A stretch of DNA of 64,000 nucleotides from Blepharisma stoltei (taxonomy: Eukaryota; Ciliophora; Heterotrichea; Heterotrichida; Blepharismidae), in assembly GCA_914767885.1 (NCBI GenBank), contig CAJZBQ010000048.1:434001-498000 (forward strand). Reading direction: 5' to 3'. Numbering within the stretch: position 1 is the stretch's first letter; the number at the start of each line of letters is the position of its first letter. The notes under the pieces were generated by a model that was given only the letters and a program-made list of their open reading frames with translations, was not told the DNA's origin and searched no databases. Shown here piece by piece: positions 33,720 through 44,619 of the stretch. Made by a program: the position numbers and the translations under genes.

Positions 33720-34484
33720 TTAATGGAAAATAAAAAATTAAATAAATAATTAAAAAAAGTAGGCTATGCTTTTAGGTAAAGCTAATCTCTTATTTTATAC
33801 TCTTCTATTTATTTTTGGGTAATTCTGTCTGCTCTATAATGAAAATCTCTTTGGAACTCGTCTAATTTTATTGTATAGCATTTTTAGCTGTTAAATTATG
33901 GGAATAAATCATAGGTGAGTGTCAAGCCTTTAGCACTCTAACCACATCTGTCCAAAGTATACGTGATACGATATGGCTTTTTAAAAATTTCGAAACATAA
34001 AGGCAATAGGAAATCTACAAACTAAAATTATTGGAATTCGTGAACTCGGATATTCAGAAAGCACACAGAATACTCTAAGAACATAATTTCACTCTTAAAT
34101 TCGTACAGTTTCTAGAATTATAGATATCTGCATTGAAAAATGTTAATATTCTACTGTAAATAAGTTAAGGAATTTATGCTTCAACTCTAATAAGCGAGAT
34201 TCACCTCTGAATATATTATTTTTACAGTTTTGAGAATATTTCTCTTATTTTATTTACTTATTAAATAATCTTTTAAATATATCTCTTAAGAAGCAATTTT
34301 AATTCAATCTATTTAATAAATAAAAATGGAGAAAATTTTGATACCATAGATTAAAAGAATATTTCTAATAAATTTAATAATATAAGCTAAATTATCATAT
34401 TTAAGCACTAATCTGAATTTGCAACTAACAATATTTGAATGAAATATAATTTACAATTTATTATTTTTATCAAAAATATATCAA
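33720..34484. other. AT-rich intergenic, 765 bp
   Basis: No coding frame or repeat recognised; convergent stop codons lie at both ends. Confidence 0.6.
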
Positions 34485-35925
34485 TTATAAAGGTAAGCAC
34501 CTTGATCTTGATTTTTTGACGTTTACAAACCTATAGCTATGGACAACTCTTTCCATATCGATTCCCAATCATTTGACGATTCGATTGTCATTGATAATCA
34601 TCTTTCTATAACTCCCCCCCCCCCTCCGTGAGCGAACAAAACCATTAGAAAAATCGCCATTTTTTGACCAAAAACCCACCCTCCGTGAGTGAACAAAAAT
34701 TTTTTTAATAGAAAAAATTTTAATGGGAAAAAAATTTTGATATATAAGTGATAATTAGTATAATGAAATCTAGAGCTAATTCTGTTTAATTTTAAACAAA
34801 TTGCGTTTTAAAACATAAATTTTGCAAATTAAATTAATATTTGCTTCCCAATTTTTGCAAATTAGGATTTTTTTAAATTTCGAAAAAAATATTTTTTATA
34901 AAATTTCTATATAAATTTTTTTTAAAAAAAAAAATTAACCCCCCTCCGTGAGCGAACAAAATTTTTTTGTTCGCTCACGGAGGGGGGGGGGAGTAAGAAT
35001 CCTTATCAATGTATTTCCCATGCTCGTCTTCCATACACATTTCTGTCTTAATTAAGCTTTCAACGATTTGTGAAATTTGTTCTTGACTAAGGCCAAAAGA
35101 TGTTATCTGAGAAACTGCAGAAGTTAAAAGAGCTTTTATGTCATCAACGTATATTTTACCTTCTTCTTTTACATTATACATCCGAAAAGAAGCCTCAATT
35201 TGATCTCTATACTTCGTTGCCATAATAGACTTATTTATTTCTTGACTCGTTCTAGGTGTTTCAGTATTCTTTGTAATAAATGTACTTAACCCTAATAAAA
35301 ACTCTCGAAAATTTATAACTCTGTCACCATTCGCATCAAATAGCCGAAATGCTCTATCAGAGATCATAGGTGAAAGAGGCAGTTTTAAGCCAAGACAAAA
35401 TTCAGAATAATCAATTACGCCGTCATCTACTTCAGATTTAGAAATTTCATAAAATCGCTTGTATAGCATTTCTACCTCTTCTGGGGAAAATAAGGTTTGG
35501 CGTGAAAATTCTTGAAGCTCTGTTTGCCGGAGCTTACTCCCCGCCCCTCCGTGAGTGAACAAAACCATTAGAGAAATCGCTATTTTTTGCCCAAAAACCC
35601 ACCCTCCGTGAGTGATTAAAAATTTTTTATGGAAAAAAAATTGATATATAAGCGATAATTATTATAATGAAATCTAGAGCTAATTCTGTTTAATTTTAAA
35701 CGAATTGCGTTTTAAAACATAAATTTTATAAATTAAATTAATATTTGCTTTCAATTTTTTGCGAATTAGGATTTTTATAATTTCGAAAAAACAATTTTTT
35801 TTATATATAAATTTTTTAAAACAAAAAAATTAACCCCCCTCCGTGAGTGAACAAAATTTTTTTGTTCACTAACGGAGAGGGGGGGAGTTAGGAATTTTGT
35901 TCATATTACTAGGAGCTGAACCCAT
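34485..35925 (-). CDS. calcineurin-B-like/NCS-type EF-hand protein, split by two class A IESs
   Basis: Joining 34485-34611, 34997-35536 and 35891-35925 (minus strand) gives 233 codons. The start MGSAPSNMNKIPKL is an N-myristoylation site. Body: SPEEVEMLYKRFYEI, DDGVIDYSEFCLGL, a good EF loop DANGDRVINFREFL, then NVKEEGKIYVDDIKALL and a degenerate loop DEHGKYIDKDSYRK. The order fits calcineurin B homologous proteins. The start codon lies beyond one IES and the last ~40 residues (IINDNRIVKWLGIDMER ...) beyond the other; only the joined form has both the acylation site and the C-terminal lobe. Confidence 0.88.
34612..34996 (-). mobile_element. class A IES (X1), 385 bp, TAA repeats, in the EF-hand gene
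   Basis: Flanks TAA (34609-34611 and 34994-34996). Near-identical to the L2HGDH copy in reverse orientation, with the terminal hairpin at the right. Removal restores the frame. Confidence 0.92.
35537..35890 (-). mobile_element. class A IES (X1), 354 bp, TTA repeats, in the EF-hand gene
   Basis: Flanks TTA (35534-35536 and 35888-35890); hairpin CTCCGTGAGTGAACAAAA plus its inverse at the right. Removal joins the ATG exon to the body in frame. Confidence 0.92.
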
Positions 35926-36000
35926 ATTTAATAGAACTAAAAAATTAAAACTAATAAGACGTTTATTATAGTCTGGCTTTCTTTTTTAAATTTTTTCTTA

Positions 36001-36265
36001 CTTGTGAAGAGAACATTGTTTTTTATGAAAAAAAGTTTGATATATAAATGATAATCATTATAATGAAATCATATGCTAATTCTTTTTTTTTACACAGCTT
36101 GCATTTTAAAACATAAATTTTACAAATTAAATTGATATTTGCTTTCCAATTTTTGCGAAAATGATTTTTTAAATTTCGAAAAAAAATCACTATAAAATTT
36201 ATATTAAATTTTTAAACCCACCACGAGCGAACAAAAGTTTTTTGTCACTCAAGAGGGGGGAGTTA
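36001..36265 (-). mobile_element. decayed class A element (X1), 265 bp, intergenic
   Basis: TTA at 35998-36000 and 36263-36265. The left end is worn (CTTGTGAAGAGAACA); the right hairpin is partly kept (CGAGCGAACAAAAG...). It lies 6 bp from the stop of the next minus-strand gene, so it is not constrained by a frame. Confidence 0.75.
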
Positions 36266-36270
36266 AAAGA

Positions 36271-37578
36271 TTAACTATCAGACATGCTCCACACCCATCT
36301 TTTAAATGCCTGCTCAGGGCCAACTTTCGTGACATATGTAAGCCCTCGGAGCATCATCTTTTTGATAGACTTTTCTATTATTTTCTTCAATTTATCTCGT
36401 GATTCACAGAGTTCTTGAAGTTTCACTTCTTCAATTTGAACTTCATCTTCTAGCTTGTGAACTTCTTGATTCATTTTATCAATATACTGTGAAAACTCTT
36501 CTTGATTACTTCCTGACATATCTTTAAGATACCGAATATGGCTTTCAATTCCTCTTTCATGCAACTTGAGCTCAATGCTTTTCTTTTTCAGCTTTTCCAG
36601 TGCTTTTATATCTTCCATTAAATTTTCTTTTTCTTTCTTAATATTATCTTGTTCTTCAAGAGCAGACTTTACTCTGGCTATAGCTTTTTGCAGTTTTTCT
36701 TTATAAAGGTCTAATTCGCTTACAGTATCAGCATGATTTTGCAGATAAAGCAGCCCATCTTCAATACTAGCTTTAGTTTGTGCAATTTGATTAAGCTTAG
36801 TTTGAATTCCTCGTCTTATTTCTAGCATTTCTTCGCTTTCAATTTTCCCATCACTTGACTTCATGCTTTCCCAATGGTCAAGTAAATCTTCTTTTTCCTT
36901 TTTTACCTTTGCCAGCAAATTTTTCATTTTTTCAATTTCAGCATGCTTTTCTTCCGCTTGCTTATTGTACATTTGGAAAGCGTGTTTTCTTTGTAGAAGA
37001 ACCAGCTCTTTTTCAAGCTCACTTCTTTCAGTTAATTCAAGCGAAACTTTTTCCAGGATATCTTCTTGGTTACTGGAAAGGATTTTTTCTTGGTTTTTTA
37101 TTTGGTTTAAAATTTTAATCAAATTTGGAAAACTTGCGAGCTCCAGCTCGAGTTTTTCAATGCTTTCGATCAGAATTTCTGATTTATTTATGTTCAATTC
37201 TTTGATTTTTTCGATGAAATCCATAAGATTGCGGCAGATTCTTGATTCTATTTGGGATTCTTCGACTCTTAAGCATAAATAAGGGCTTGTTTTGTCTTCA
37301 CAGTCATCTAGGTCAAGAAAATGGGCAAGTAAAGTTTCGATAGTCCAATTTTCGATTTTTACTCCAATTAACCGATCAAAGATCTTAATTGAGTTAGTTG
37401 CCCGTAGCTGTTCTTGGTGAATTAGAAAATCTAACTGCTCGTCTTTAGAAATTTCTTCTATCTCGTGCTCAGCTTTTCGCTCTGCAATTTTTTTTTCGTA
37501 TTCTTCACATTGAGCTAATAAGGCATTTTTTTCTAATCCTAATCGTCTTAATTTCCCTTTTGCGAAAAGACCACCCAT
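36271..37578 (-). CDS. MGG-start coiled-coil protein
   Basis: 435 aa, almost entirely charged heptads (residues ~10-60 and ~140-410), ending GPEQAFKRWVWSMSDS. The start MGGLFAKGKLRR could be myristoylated. No domain recognised. Its stop lies next to a class A element. Confidence 0.75.
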   Translation of the reverse strand: MGGLFAKGKLRRLGLEKNALLAQCEEYEKKIAERKAEHEIEEISKDEQLDFLIHQEQLRATNSIKIFDRLIGVKIENWTIETLLAHFLDLDDCEDKTSPYLCLRVEESQIESRICRNLMDFIEKIKELNINKSEILIESIEKLELELASFPNLIKILNQIKNQEKILSSNQEDILEKVSLELTERSELEKELVLLQRKHAFQMYNKQAEEKHAEIEKMKNLLAKVKKEKEDLLDHWESMKSSDGKIESEEMLEIRRGIQTKLNQIAQTKASIEDGLLYLQNHADTVSELDLYKEKLQKAIARVKSALEEQDNIKKEKENLMEDIKALEKLKKKSIELKLHERGIESHIRYLKDMSGSNQEEFSQYIDKMNQEVHKLEDEVQIEEVKLQELCESRDKLKKIIEKSIKKMMLRGLTYVTKVGPEQAFKRWVWSMSDS

Positions 37579-38107
37579 ATTAAATAATAAAATGAAATAA
37601 AAATAGGCAATCTTATAGCTGCTTACACTTATTTTTCAATATTATCAGAAAGTATAAGATTAATAGCTAAAAGTGATGTAATTATAAAACTTAGAGAAAA
37701 ATAAAATTATTTCTTACTAATAGCTAATTGATCTTGAAAGCCCTAGTTTATTTCCATCCCAGATAATATAATATAAAACTTCTTACATTTAGCTTCAAAA
37801 TTATCCATTTTATGTCAAAATTAAGGAATGTATTGATATATAGATTTCTATAAATTGAGTTGCAAAAGATGATATTTTTGAAATTAAATATCGTTTTTTA
37901 TAATAATCAGATTTAATAGCCTTAGATAGTTTCATTAGTTATTATAGCTTGACAGTATATATAATGTGCCCTCAGAGCTCATTTGGCAGAGTAAGTTTAC
38001 CTATTAACTCATTAGCTTTTGGCTAGTTGACAAAGCTGATTTTCGACCCAGTCTCTTAGAGCACCTTATATATGCGGTCGAGGTATAAATGGATATTTTA
38101 AGTAAAT
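37579..38107. other. AT-rich intergenic, divergent promoters
   Basis: 529 bp between divergent genes. Contains the structured segment at 37966-38064; otherwise nothing recognised. Confidence 0.55.
37966..38064 (+). ncRNA. possible tRNA-like folded segment
   Basis: GTGCCCTCAGAG at 37966 pairs with CTCTTAGAGCAC at 38053-38064 (10 of 12). Inside lies GAGCTCATTTGGCAGAG, close to a tRNA A box/D arm, a hairpin TAGC...GCTA like a class II variable arm, and TTTTCGACC, a weak B box. The T stem and acceptor do not form cleanly, and there is no T-run after it, so a tRNA relic or a chance fold are both possible. Confidence 0.25.
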
Positions 38108-38983
38108 ATGGGTTGCCTTCAGGGTACAGCTGTGAATCATCCAGAAAAATCAACTCTACCCCAGCCAACTCTAACTGGGACCAAAGATATTCCAAACTTC
38201 CTCAATTTATCAAAGCCTGCACCTCAAGCTCCGGCCCCAGCACCCGCTCCTGTTCCTGTTCCTGTCCACATCCCATCACCAAACACCCCCAGTCCAGATC
38301 CAGAAGATCCCAAAACCTTCAAGCAAAAGGAGCCAAAAACTGACGAGCAATACCTTAACATCATAATCTCAAAGCTCCAAGAATTCTTTATCCCTATCCT
38401 CAGCTTAAATAACCTCCAAAATGAGCTTGAAGCATTAGCAGGCATCACTTATAGCTCCCTCAAAGACCTCAAGAAAAAATTAAAATATACACAAAACCTG
38501 ATTAAGAATCCTTATGGAGAGTTCGAGTTTGCCAGCTGGGTCCATGAAGATGGAGGCCAAGGATGGGCAATAGAAGAGACTGGGTGCTATAAGCACAATA
38601 ATAAAGTTTTTGCCTCATCGTTTGAGTGGTGTCACCTGTCACAAGTAATAGAAATCCCGAAAAAGGAACATAAACGAATACTTGTGATAGGAAGCCCAGT
38701 GACAAGAAAGGCAGAGTCTGGGGCAGAGGCTGAAGCGAAAGTGACACTTAAGCTTAAAAATAAGGACGGGGAAAACGAGCAAGTAAAAGTAATGGATTGT
38801 CCTTATGGAGAACCAGTTGATGATATTGTTTGCCCATGGGTTACTATTTCTTTGCAGATAGAAATTCAGCCTAATATTGCATACACTGCTGAAGCCATTT
38901 TCAGCGGAAAGGATAAGGTGTATTGGGGTGGAAATTTTGGGGCTAGGTTTGGCCATTGCTTTGCCTTTTTAATTGATGCTTAG
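38108..38983 (+). CDS. MGC-start protein with FBA-like (F-box-associated) domain
   Basis: 291 aa. Acylation start MGCLQGTAVN, then a Pro/Ala tract (PAPAPAPVPVPV), then residues ~130-290 resembling the FBA sugar-binding domain of FBXO2/FBXO6: ENPYG-like NPYGEFEFASW, GGQGWAIEETG, FASSFEWCHLSQVIEI and a closing GGNFGARFGHCFAFL. No F-box is present, so glycoprotein binding at a membrane is more likely than SCF function. Confidence 0.6.
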   Translation: MGCLQGTAVNHPEKSTLPQPTLTGTKDIPNFLNLSKPAPQAPAPAPAPVPVPVHIPSPNTPSPDPEDPKTFKQKEPKTDEQYLNIIISKLQEFFIPILSLNNLQNELEALAGITYSSLKDLKKKLKYTQNLIKNPYGEFEFASWVHEDGGQGWAIEETGCYKHNNKVFASSFEWCHLSQVIEIPKKEHKRILVIGSPVTRKAESGAEAEAKVTLKLKNKDGENEQVKVMDCPYGEPVDDIVCPWVTISLQIEIQPNIAYTAEAIFSGKDKVYWGGNFGARFGHCFAFLIDA

Positions 38984-40141
38984 TCTGAATATCAATAATT
39001 ATAATTTATAATTCATCTCTAAATATATATCTATTAACTAAATTCTCCAATTTTTATACCTTTAAAAATCTTTATTCTTTGAGATTGCAATTCTTTATTT
39101 GATTATAAAATTTTGGTTATTATTTTGTATGCATTTTCATAGAAAATTCTGATGAATCTAAAATCTAGAATTTTCTTTAGATATATTTTGCTTATATGTC
39201 ATTTTTACTTGCGAAAAATTAATCCGGGTGAGTTGGGTATCATGATTTTGATTAAAAATGTAAAAGAAGTTGTAATAGCAATCATCGTTTGTATAAATTC
39301 AAAATAACCAACAAATCTTTAAAGTTCAGTATACAAAAATATTTTATGAAAATAATGATAAAGCACCAAATTTCACCTTTAATTAGACACCAGTAATTTT
39401 TCATTTGTGCCTGGTTCATCAAAATTTGCTGAATATCCTAGAATATCAAATAAATTTTTATGCCTAATTTAGAAGAATATAAATATTCTACTAATTAGCA
39501 GTTATCCTATCTATTATATGGAACAGAATAGCATTTACCATTAGTAATTCTTTTAATTCTAATTAGGTATATAATATAAGGTCTTATCATGCTAAGGTAA
39601 GAATAGAAACAAATTTTTATTTTCTTACTTCCCCACAAATTAAATTTGTTAACTCACGGAAAGTGGGTTAATTTTTTTTAAAATATCATATACAAATTTA
39701 TAGTTAATATTTTTTTAATATTTGAAAAAATCCGCGTAAAATTGGAAGTTTAAAATTAAATAGATTTAGCTAGAGATTTCATCATACTAATTGCCATTTA
39801 TATATAGAAATATTTTTCATAAAAAATTTGTTAGCTCATAGAAGGTTGGCTTTTGACCGAAAAATAGGAGTTTTTCTAATGGTTTTGCTAGCTCGCAGGG
39901 GGAGTTATAATAAATAGATGAAGCTTGCTTAATACTAAAATAAAATTCTTTATAGAGAGTATATACTACACATAATAAATTGATTTGAATACTAATAAGC
40001 ATAAATGCATTTTTTTTTATAAATATATTATAATCAAGCCTTGCTAAATTACAAAATTACTATGCTTTATTCATATAGATAAAATATAATCCTTTATTAT
40101 GATCTCACTGGTTTATTATGGCTCATAGTTTATAATATTAA
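38984..40141. other. AT-rich intergenic with one class A element
   Basis: 1158 bp. Besides the element at 39628-39907 no gene or repeat was recognised. Confidence 0.6.
39628..39907 (+). mobile_element. class A element (X1-like, decayed), 280 bp, TTA repeats, intergenic
   Basis: TTA at 39625-39627 and 39905-39907. The left hairpin is worn (ACAAATTAAATTTGTTAACT), the right end reads TTGCTAGCTCGCAGGGGGAG. The two-copy spacer end (TTTTGACCGAAAA...) is recognisable. Confidence 0.8.
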
Positions 40142-41214
40142 ATGCTTCAGCAGCTGTTCGGCTCAAAGCCAGTTCATTGTGCTGGTCCAGCTCCTGCAGC
40201 GGGAGCTCATGGAGAAGTTCATGACCTAAGCTACTATCTCAAGTGTATGGCTGGAGGAGTATTTGCCTGTGGTCTCACACATACTGCTGTTGTCCCAATC
40301 GATATTGTCAAATGCAGACTACAAGCAGATCCAACCAAACTAAAAGGTATGGGCGATGCTTATAGAGCACTCAATGCAAGCGGTAAGTCCTGGATGACTC
40401 TTGGCTGGCTTCCAACTTTCATTGGATACTCATTCCAAGGTATGGCCAAGTTTGGATTCTATGAGGTCTTTAAAGATCTCTATGGAGGAGTTACCGAATC
40501 ATTATTAGGAGCTGATAAGGCTTATTCATTCAGAACCTTAACCTATGCTCTTTCATCTGCTTCAGCTGAGTTTTTCGCTGACATCCTCTTATGTCCATTC
40601 GAAGCAGTAAAAGTTAGAATCCAAACAAGCCCTGAAGGGACTTTCCCAACCACTTTTGGCCCAGCTTGGAACAAAGTTTCAGCAAATGAAGGTATAAACG
40701 GCTTCTACAAAGGGATAACCCCACTTTGGTGCAGACAAATCCCATACACTATCATGAAATTCGTGGTCTTTGAAAGAACAGTAGAATTTATTTTCAAAAA
40801 TATTTTACATGCAACTAGAGACGATTACGGGAAAAAATTCAACCTACATCATTTAGTCAATTTTTTAAATAATTAATTTTTTTTAAAAAAATAAAAAATA
40901 AAAATGCATTTTAGGAATAAGGGAAGCTAGGAATTACATTCTTGTCAGGCTATATTGCTGGTGTTGTTTGCGCTTTAGTTAGTCACCCTGCAGACACTTT
41001 GTTTACTGCTTACAACAAGAAGCAAACCGAAGGTGCCTTCATGGAGGAAATTAAGAAGATTTATGCTGGTATGCCAGCTGGAGGTCTGTGGAAAGGACTT
41101 ATTCCAAGAATTATTATGATTGGAACACTTACTGGCTTACAATGGTGGCTGTATGATACTTGGAAGACATGGTGGGGTCTCAAACCAACTGGATCAACTG
41201 GACCTAAGAAATAA
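40142..41214 (+). CDS. SLC25A3: mitochondrial phosphate carrier, split by a class B IES
   Basis: Joining 40142-40846 with 40930-41214 gives 329 codons. Three mitochondrial-carrier repeats are seen with signatures PIDIVKCRLQ, PFEAVKVRIQ and PADTLF; the run VVPIDIVKCRLQADPTKLKG and GWLPTFIGYSFQGMAKFGFY mark the phosphate carrier. It imports phosphate into the matrix for ATP synthesis. The IES sits before the third repeat (KKFNL | GITFLSGYIAG). Confidence 0.93.
40847..40929 (+). mobile_element. class B IES, 83 bp, CTA repeats, in the phosphate carrier gene
   Basis: CTA at 40844-40846 and 40927-40929; AT-rich interior with stops. Removal gives AAC-CTA-GGA-ATT in frame, and a continuous third repeat. 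Confidence 0.92.
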
Positions 41215-41581
41215 GATAAACATTTATCTATATCAATTAATTAAAATGAATTAAAATCTTTTTAAGTTCGGCAGAAAACTATTTTTATAAAAAATTAGAA
41301 GTCAAGAGAAAACTGTTATTTATTGATTATAGTGCTTTTGCCTTCATATGAATTATTTGACGAGCATTTTTTTCAGCAGTCATTTTCTAAGAGCTATTCA
41401 GGAAAAAAAATTTCACAATTTGTCTAGCTAGAAAAAGGTTCAAACAAATTGCGCTGAGATAATGCTTAAGATAAAATGTCCTAGGAAAAAAACATGCAGC
41501 CTTATTTGAAATTAAAAAATACCATTTCTCACCATAAAAATATGAATAATAAAACTTTCTGACATTTAAATGGAATTACTT
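41215..41581. other. AT-rich intergenic
   Basis: 367 bp between convergent genes; nothing recognised. Confidence 0.6.
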
Positions 41582-42133
41582 TTAATTTTTAAAGTTTGAT
41601 ATATATGATAAATAGGAGTTTCAAAAGAGAGCAATAAAGTTTACAAAAATCACTTGTGTATGCAAAGGTATAAACGAAAAATTAATCATCATTGCAGCTG
41701 GCCACACTTTTCAGTTGACAATTAGAGTCTCCCAATAATCTTTTTGTATTTTTTCATATCCTTGTTTCAAAGTGCCACCATTAAAAAGAGTTACAGCCGT
41801 AAAAAATGACCATATGCTTAATGAGCAAAAGAACGTTTGATCTAGTGATAACTTCTTTAGAGTCGATGCCATTCCTGGAGCTGGGAATTTCTTAGCTAGA
41901 AATCCATACCATCCATGAAGAAGTGGAGCTAGATAAAAGGCTCCATAGCAGCTTAATTTAAAGCATCGTTTCATATCAAAATTTTGGATGTAAGATTTTT
42001 TTTGAAGCCTACTTTCAATGTATTGACTCAATGCATCACTTGCCCCGATAATAAAGAATGTTGAAATTGACTTAGTTAGCAGAGGACGAGAATTTAAGGC
42101 ACGATTGTATGAGGCAATGAGCTGAAACGCCAT
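41582..42133 (-). CDS. MPV17: Mpv17/PMP22-family membrane protein
   Basis: 183 codons with two TGA as Trp. Start YNRALNSRPLLTKSIST and the family signature NWKVWPAAMMINFSFIPL, then ALFWNSYLSYIS at the end; both Trp of NW and FW in this signature are coded by TGA, a clear test of the code. Four membrane segments. Members form channels in mitochondrial inner or peroxisomal membranes. Confidence 0.92.
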
Positions 42134-42497
42134 TTTAATTTATGTATACTGACAATAGTATTAGTAGTCATTATATATTTGTATTTTTAAGTAAAATAAG
42201 AAATGATAAATTTCTGATATTATTGAGAATGCCATACTGAAACAATTTTTATAACTTCTTTTTATTTTCTAACACATCATATAAATAATAATAAATTGAT
42301 ATTTTGGCCAGAAAAAATAATTTAAAAATGGAAATTATAATTATTAAAAGAGGTTGCTGAATGCAATGATAATTATTTCCGAAGTATATAATATTAAAAA
42401 AATATAAAACATTTTTTTAAGTTATATCGTAATTTTGAATTTACTTCTAATAACTTTATTCATTTATATCAGATTATTAATACAATTAATTAATGCA
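42134..42497. other. AT-rich intergenic
   Basis: 364 bp between tail-to-head minus-strand genes; nothing recognised. Confidence 0.6.
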
Positions 42498-44021
42498 TTA
42501 TATTATTTCATGCATTTCTTGGCTTAAATCCAAATATTCATCAGATCTGCAAAAATCTGGATATACAGCTATATCAAATTGATGGTAAATATACTCTTCA
42601 ATTTCACTAAAAAAATCTGCATCAATTTCAATTACACTTCTATTCGATCCCCACTCGCTTTTTATTTTCTTACTTCATGAGTTATCAAATACGATTTTTT
42701 GGGCAAAAAATTAATAAAACTCACCAAAATTTTTTCAAAAAGAGATCGAGCAGCCTATATCTAGATATTAAGTTATAGTTTTATAATGAAATCTCTAGCT
42801 AATTTTTTTGAATTTTAATTACTTGCATTTGAAAACATACATTATTAAATTTTTCCCACAATTAGATGTTTTTCACGATAAAAAATAAATTAACTTTTTA
42901 GTTATCGACCAAAATTTTTGCTTATTCACTGAGGAGCTAATAAAAAATTCAGGGAGCACATCTTGGATTTTATTGAAAATCTTGTGAACATTTTCTGCTC
43001 TTTCAATGCATGGATCATACTTGTAGACATTAATAGCAACTAAAATATCCAGAAAATGCTTCCAATTTTTGTTTTTCGACTTCGCAACAAAACTTTGAAA
43101 ACTTTCATAAACTGAGTAATTTTCAAGTATCAGTCTGGAATCAATTAAACGTGGAACTGGTATAATTATATTTGTCTTTGATTGCTTCCTCGTCACAAAT
43201 ATGATAACAAATAAAGTTGACAGGTTTCTTGCAGGAACTGCATAGAGATGAAATGTTTCATCAGGGCAAAATGGAGCAATTATTCCAAATGATCATATTG
43301 CTAAATATATATTTTTTTTTTATATAAATTTACAATTATATAAATATAAATTATTATATCGATGCATTTACTTTAAATTTAATAACATCAACTCAGTTTT
43401 TATTAAACCTACATTTTTTACATTTCTTATCCGACAATAATAAATTGAGAAGCCAATTTCTTCTAGCACGACATCTATAAGTCAAATAAAATCATATGAT
43501 AAGTCAATATCTCTTTTATTTGTACTATTTAAGTTTCCTGTATAATTAAAGGCATATTTTAATGCCAATACAGAAATAAAAGTTGAAGAAACTATTGTAG
43601 AATACAGTACCAGCACTTTTATGTTTCACCAAGCTGTGATTCGGTCTTTTTTCTTAAGAAAAGCTTTATAAAGTAAGAAGCTCCCTGATCTTATTTCTTT
43701 TATAAGCTCTAGCCTATAAATTTTCAGAATTATTGATATGTATAGTGCATGCCGGGCAAAGCTGTAAATAACTAGAATAGGCAGAACAATAAATATGCTG
43801 TTCTCTTCATTGAAAAACGTAAGAAACCCAAATGACATAGCTGTAATTGTGTTTACATAATTAAGCACTATTGTAATAATTAAAATTCCTGGAGACTTTG
43901 CAAAAAGTTCATGGTATTCTCGATTTTTGTGAACATAGATGCCAGATCAAAGAAAAATTATTGTGAGAAGTGCAAAAGTTGTAGGTCAAATAATTTCAAT
44001 AATCAGGGTTTGATTCCACAT
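42498..44021 (-). CDS. seven-pass-like membrane receptor fused to an RGS domain, split by two IESs
   Basis: Joining 42498-42672, 42940-43301 and 43374-44021 (minus) gives 394 codons, three TGA as Trp. The N-terminal ~230 residues have about six or seven hydrophobic helices (IIEIIWPTTFALLTIIFL, IFIVLPILVIYSFARHALYI, VLVLYSTIVSTFISVLAL ...). The C-terminal ~130 residues resemble an RGS domain: YESFQSFVAKSKNKNWKHFL, AENVHKIFNKIQDVLPEFFI, and at the end YIYHQFDIAVYPDFCRSDEY. The end of the RGS domain appears only after removing the 267-bp IES. RGS domains speed GTP hydrolysis by G-alpha. The exact N-terminus is uncertain. Confidence 0.75.
42673..42939. mobile_element. decayed class A IES, 267 bp, TA-bounded, in the 7TM-RGS gene
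   Basis: Left TTA then CTTCATGAGTTATC; right GAGGAG then CTA. Interior ATAATGAAATCTCTAGCTAA matches X1 copies. Removal joins PEFFI to KKIKSEWGSNRS in frame. Confidence 0.8.
43302..43373 (-). mobile_element. class B IES, 72 bp, in the 7TM-RGS gene
   Basis: TAAAT at both edges; AT-rich interior with a stop on the coding strand. Removal joins LMLLNL to AIWSFG. Confidence 0.75.
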
Positions 44022-44619
44022 TATTGTTGATGTAAAAATCTTATTACGTTCATAATGAATGGCTTATACTTATTTTAAGTGATTAACCTTTATAATATGA
44101 AATGCCTCTAAATTTTCATGAATAAAATGCTGCATTTATTGTTTGATATATATATTAATATAGGGAATTTCGAAGGTAAAATTAGATATTATTCTAATAA
44201 TAATTAAAGGCTATAAATACTGGATTATAAGCAAGCTAGCTTTTATTAAAAATTGTTATTCTTTAATGCTGATTTATTTAATAAATAGAAAATAACTTTT
44301 TGTATAAAGTGAATATTAAAAGCTTTAAATTATACTATTATGTCTTAATGCTTTAAAATAGGCAGGAAAGACTAATGGTGTGGAATGACTTTAACTTTCA
44401 AATTCATAAAAATTATCAATAAACTTATGATTTATTCTAGATTGAAAAGAATAGTTATTAATTTTTTGATTTTGCAAAAATTGGCAGCCTTAATTAGATT
44501 TATCTGAATTTTAATTGCATAATCTCTTAATAAATTAATTAAAATTTTATTAAAAATTTAAATTTTTAATTGAAAAGCCAAATTGTGGTATTATTTTAAT
44601 CCCATTTACGTATAAAATA
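44022..44619. other. AT-rich intergenic, divergent promoters
   Basis: 598 bp; nothing recognised. Confidence 0.55.

Noticed and set aside
34975-35568. EF-hand protein starting MVLFTHGGAGSK and ending in PPPP
   Set aside because: Both ends are element sequence read as codons.
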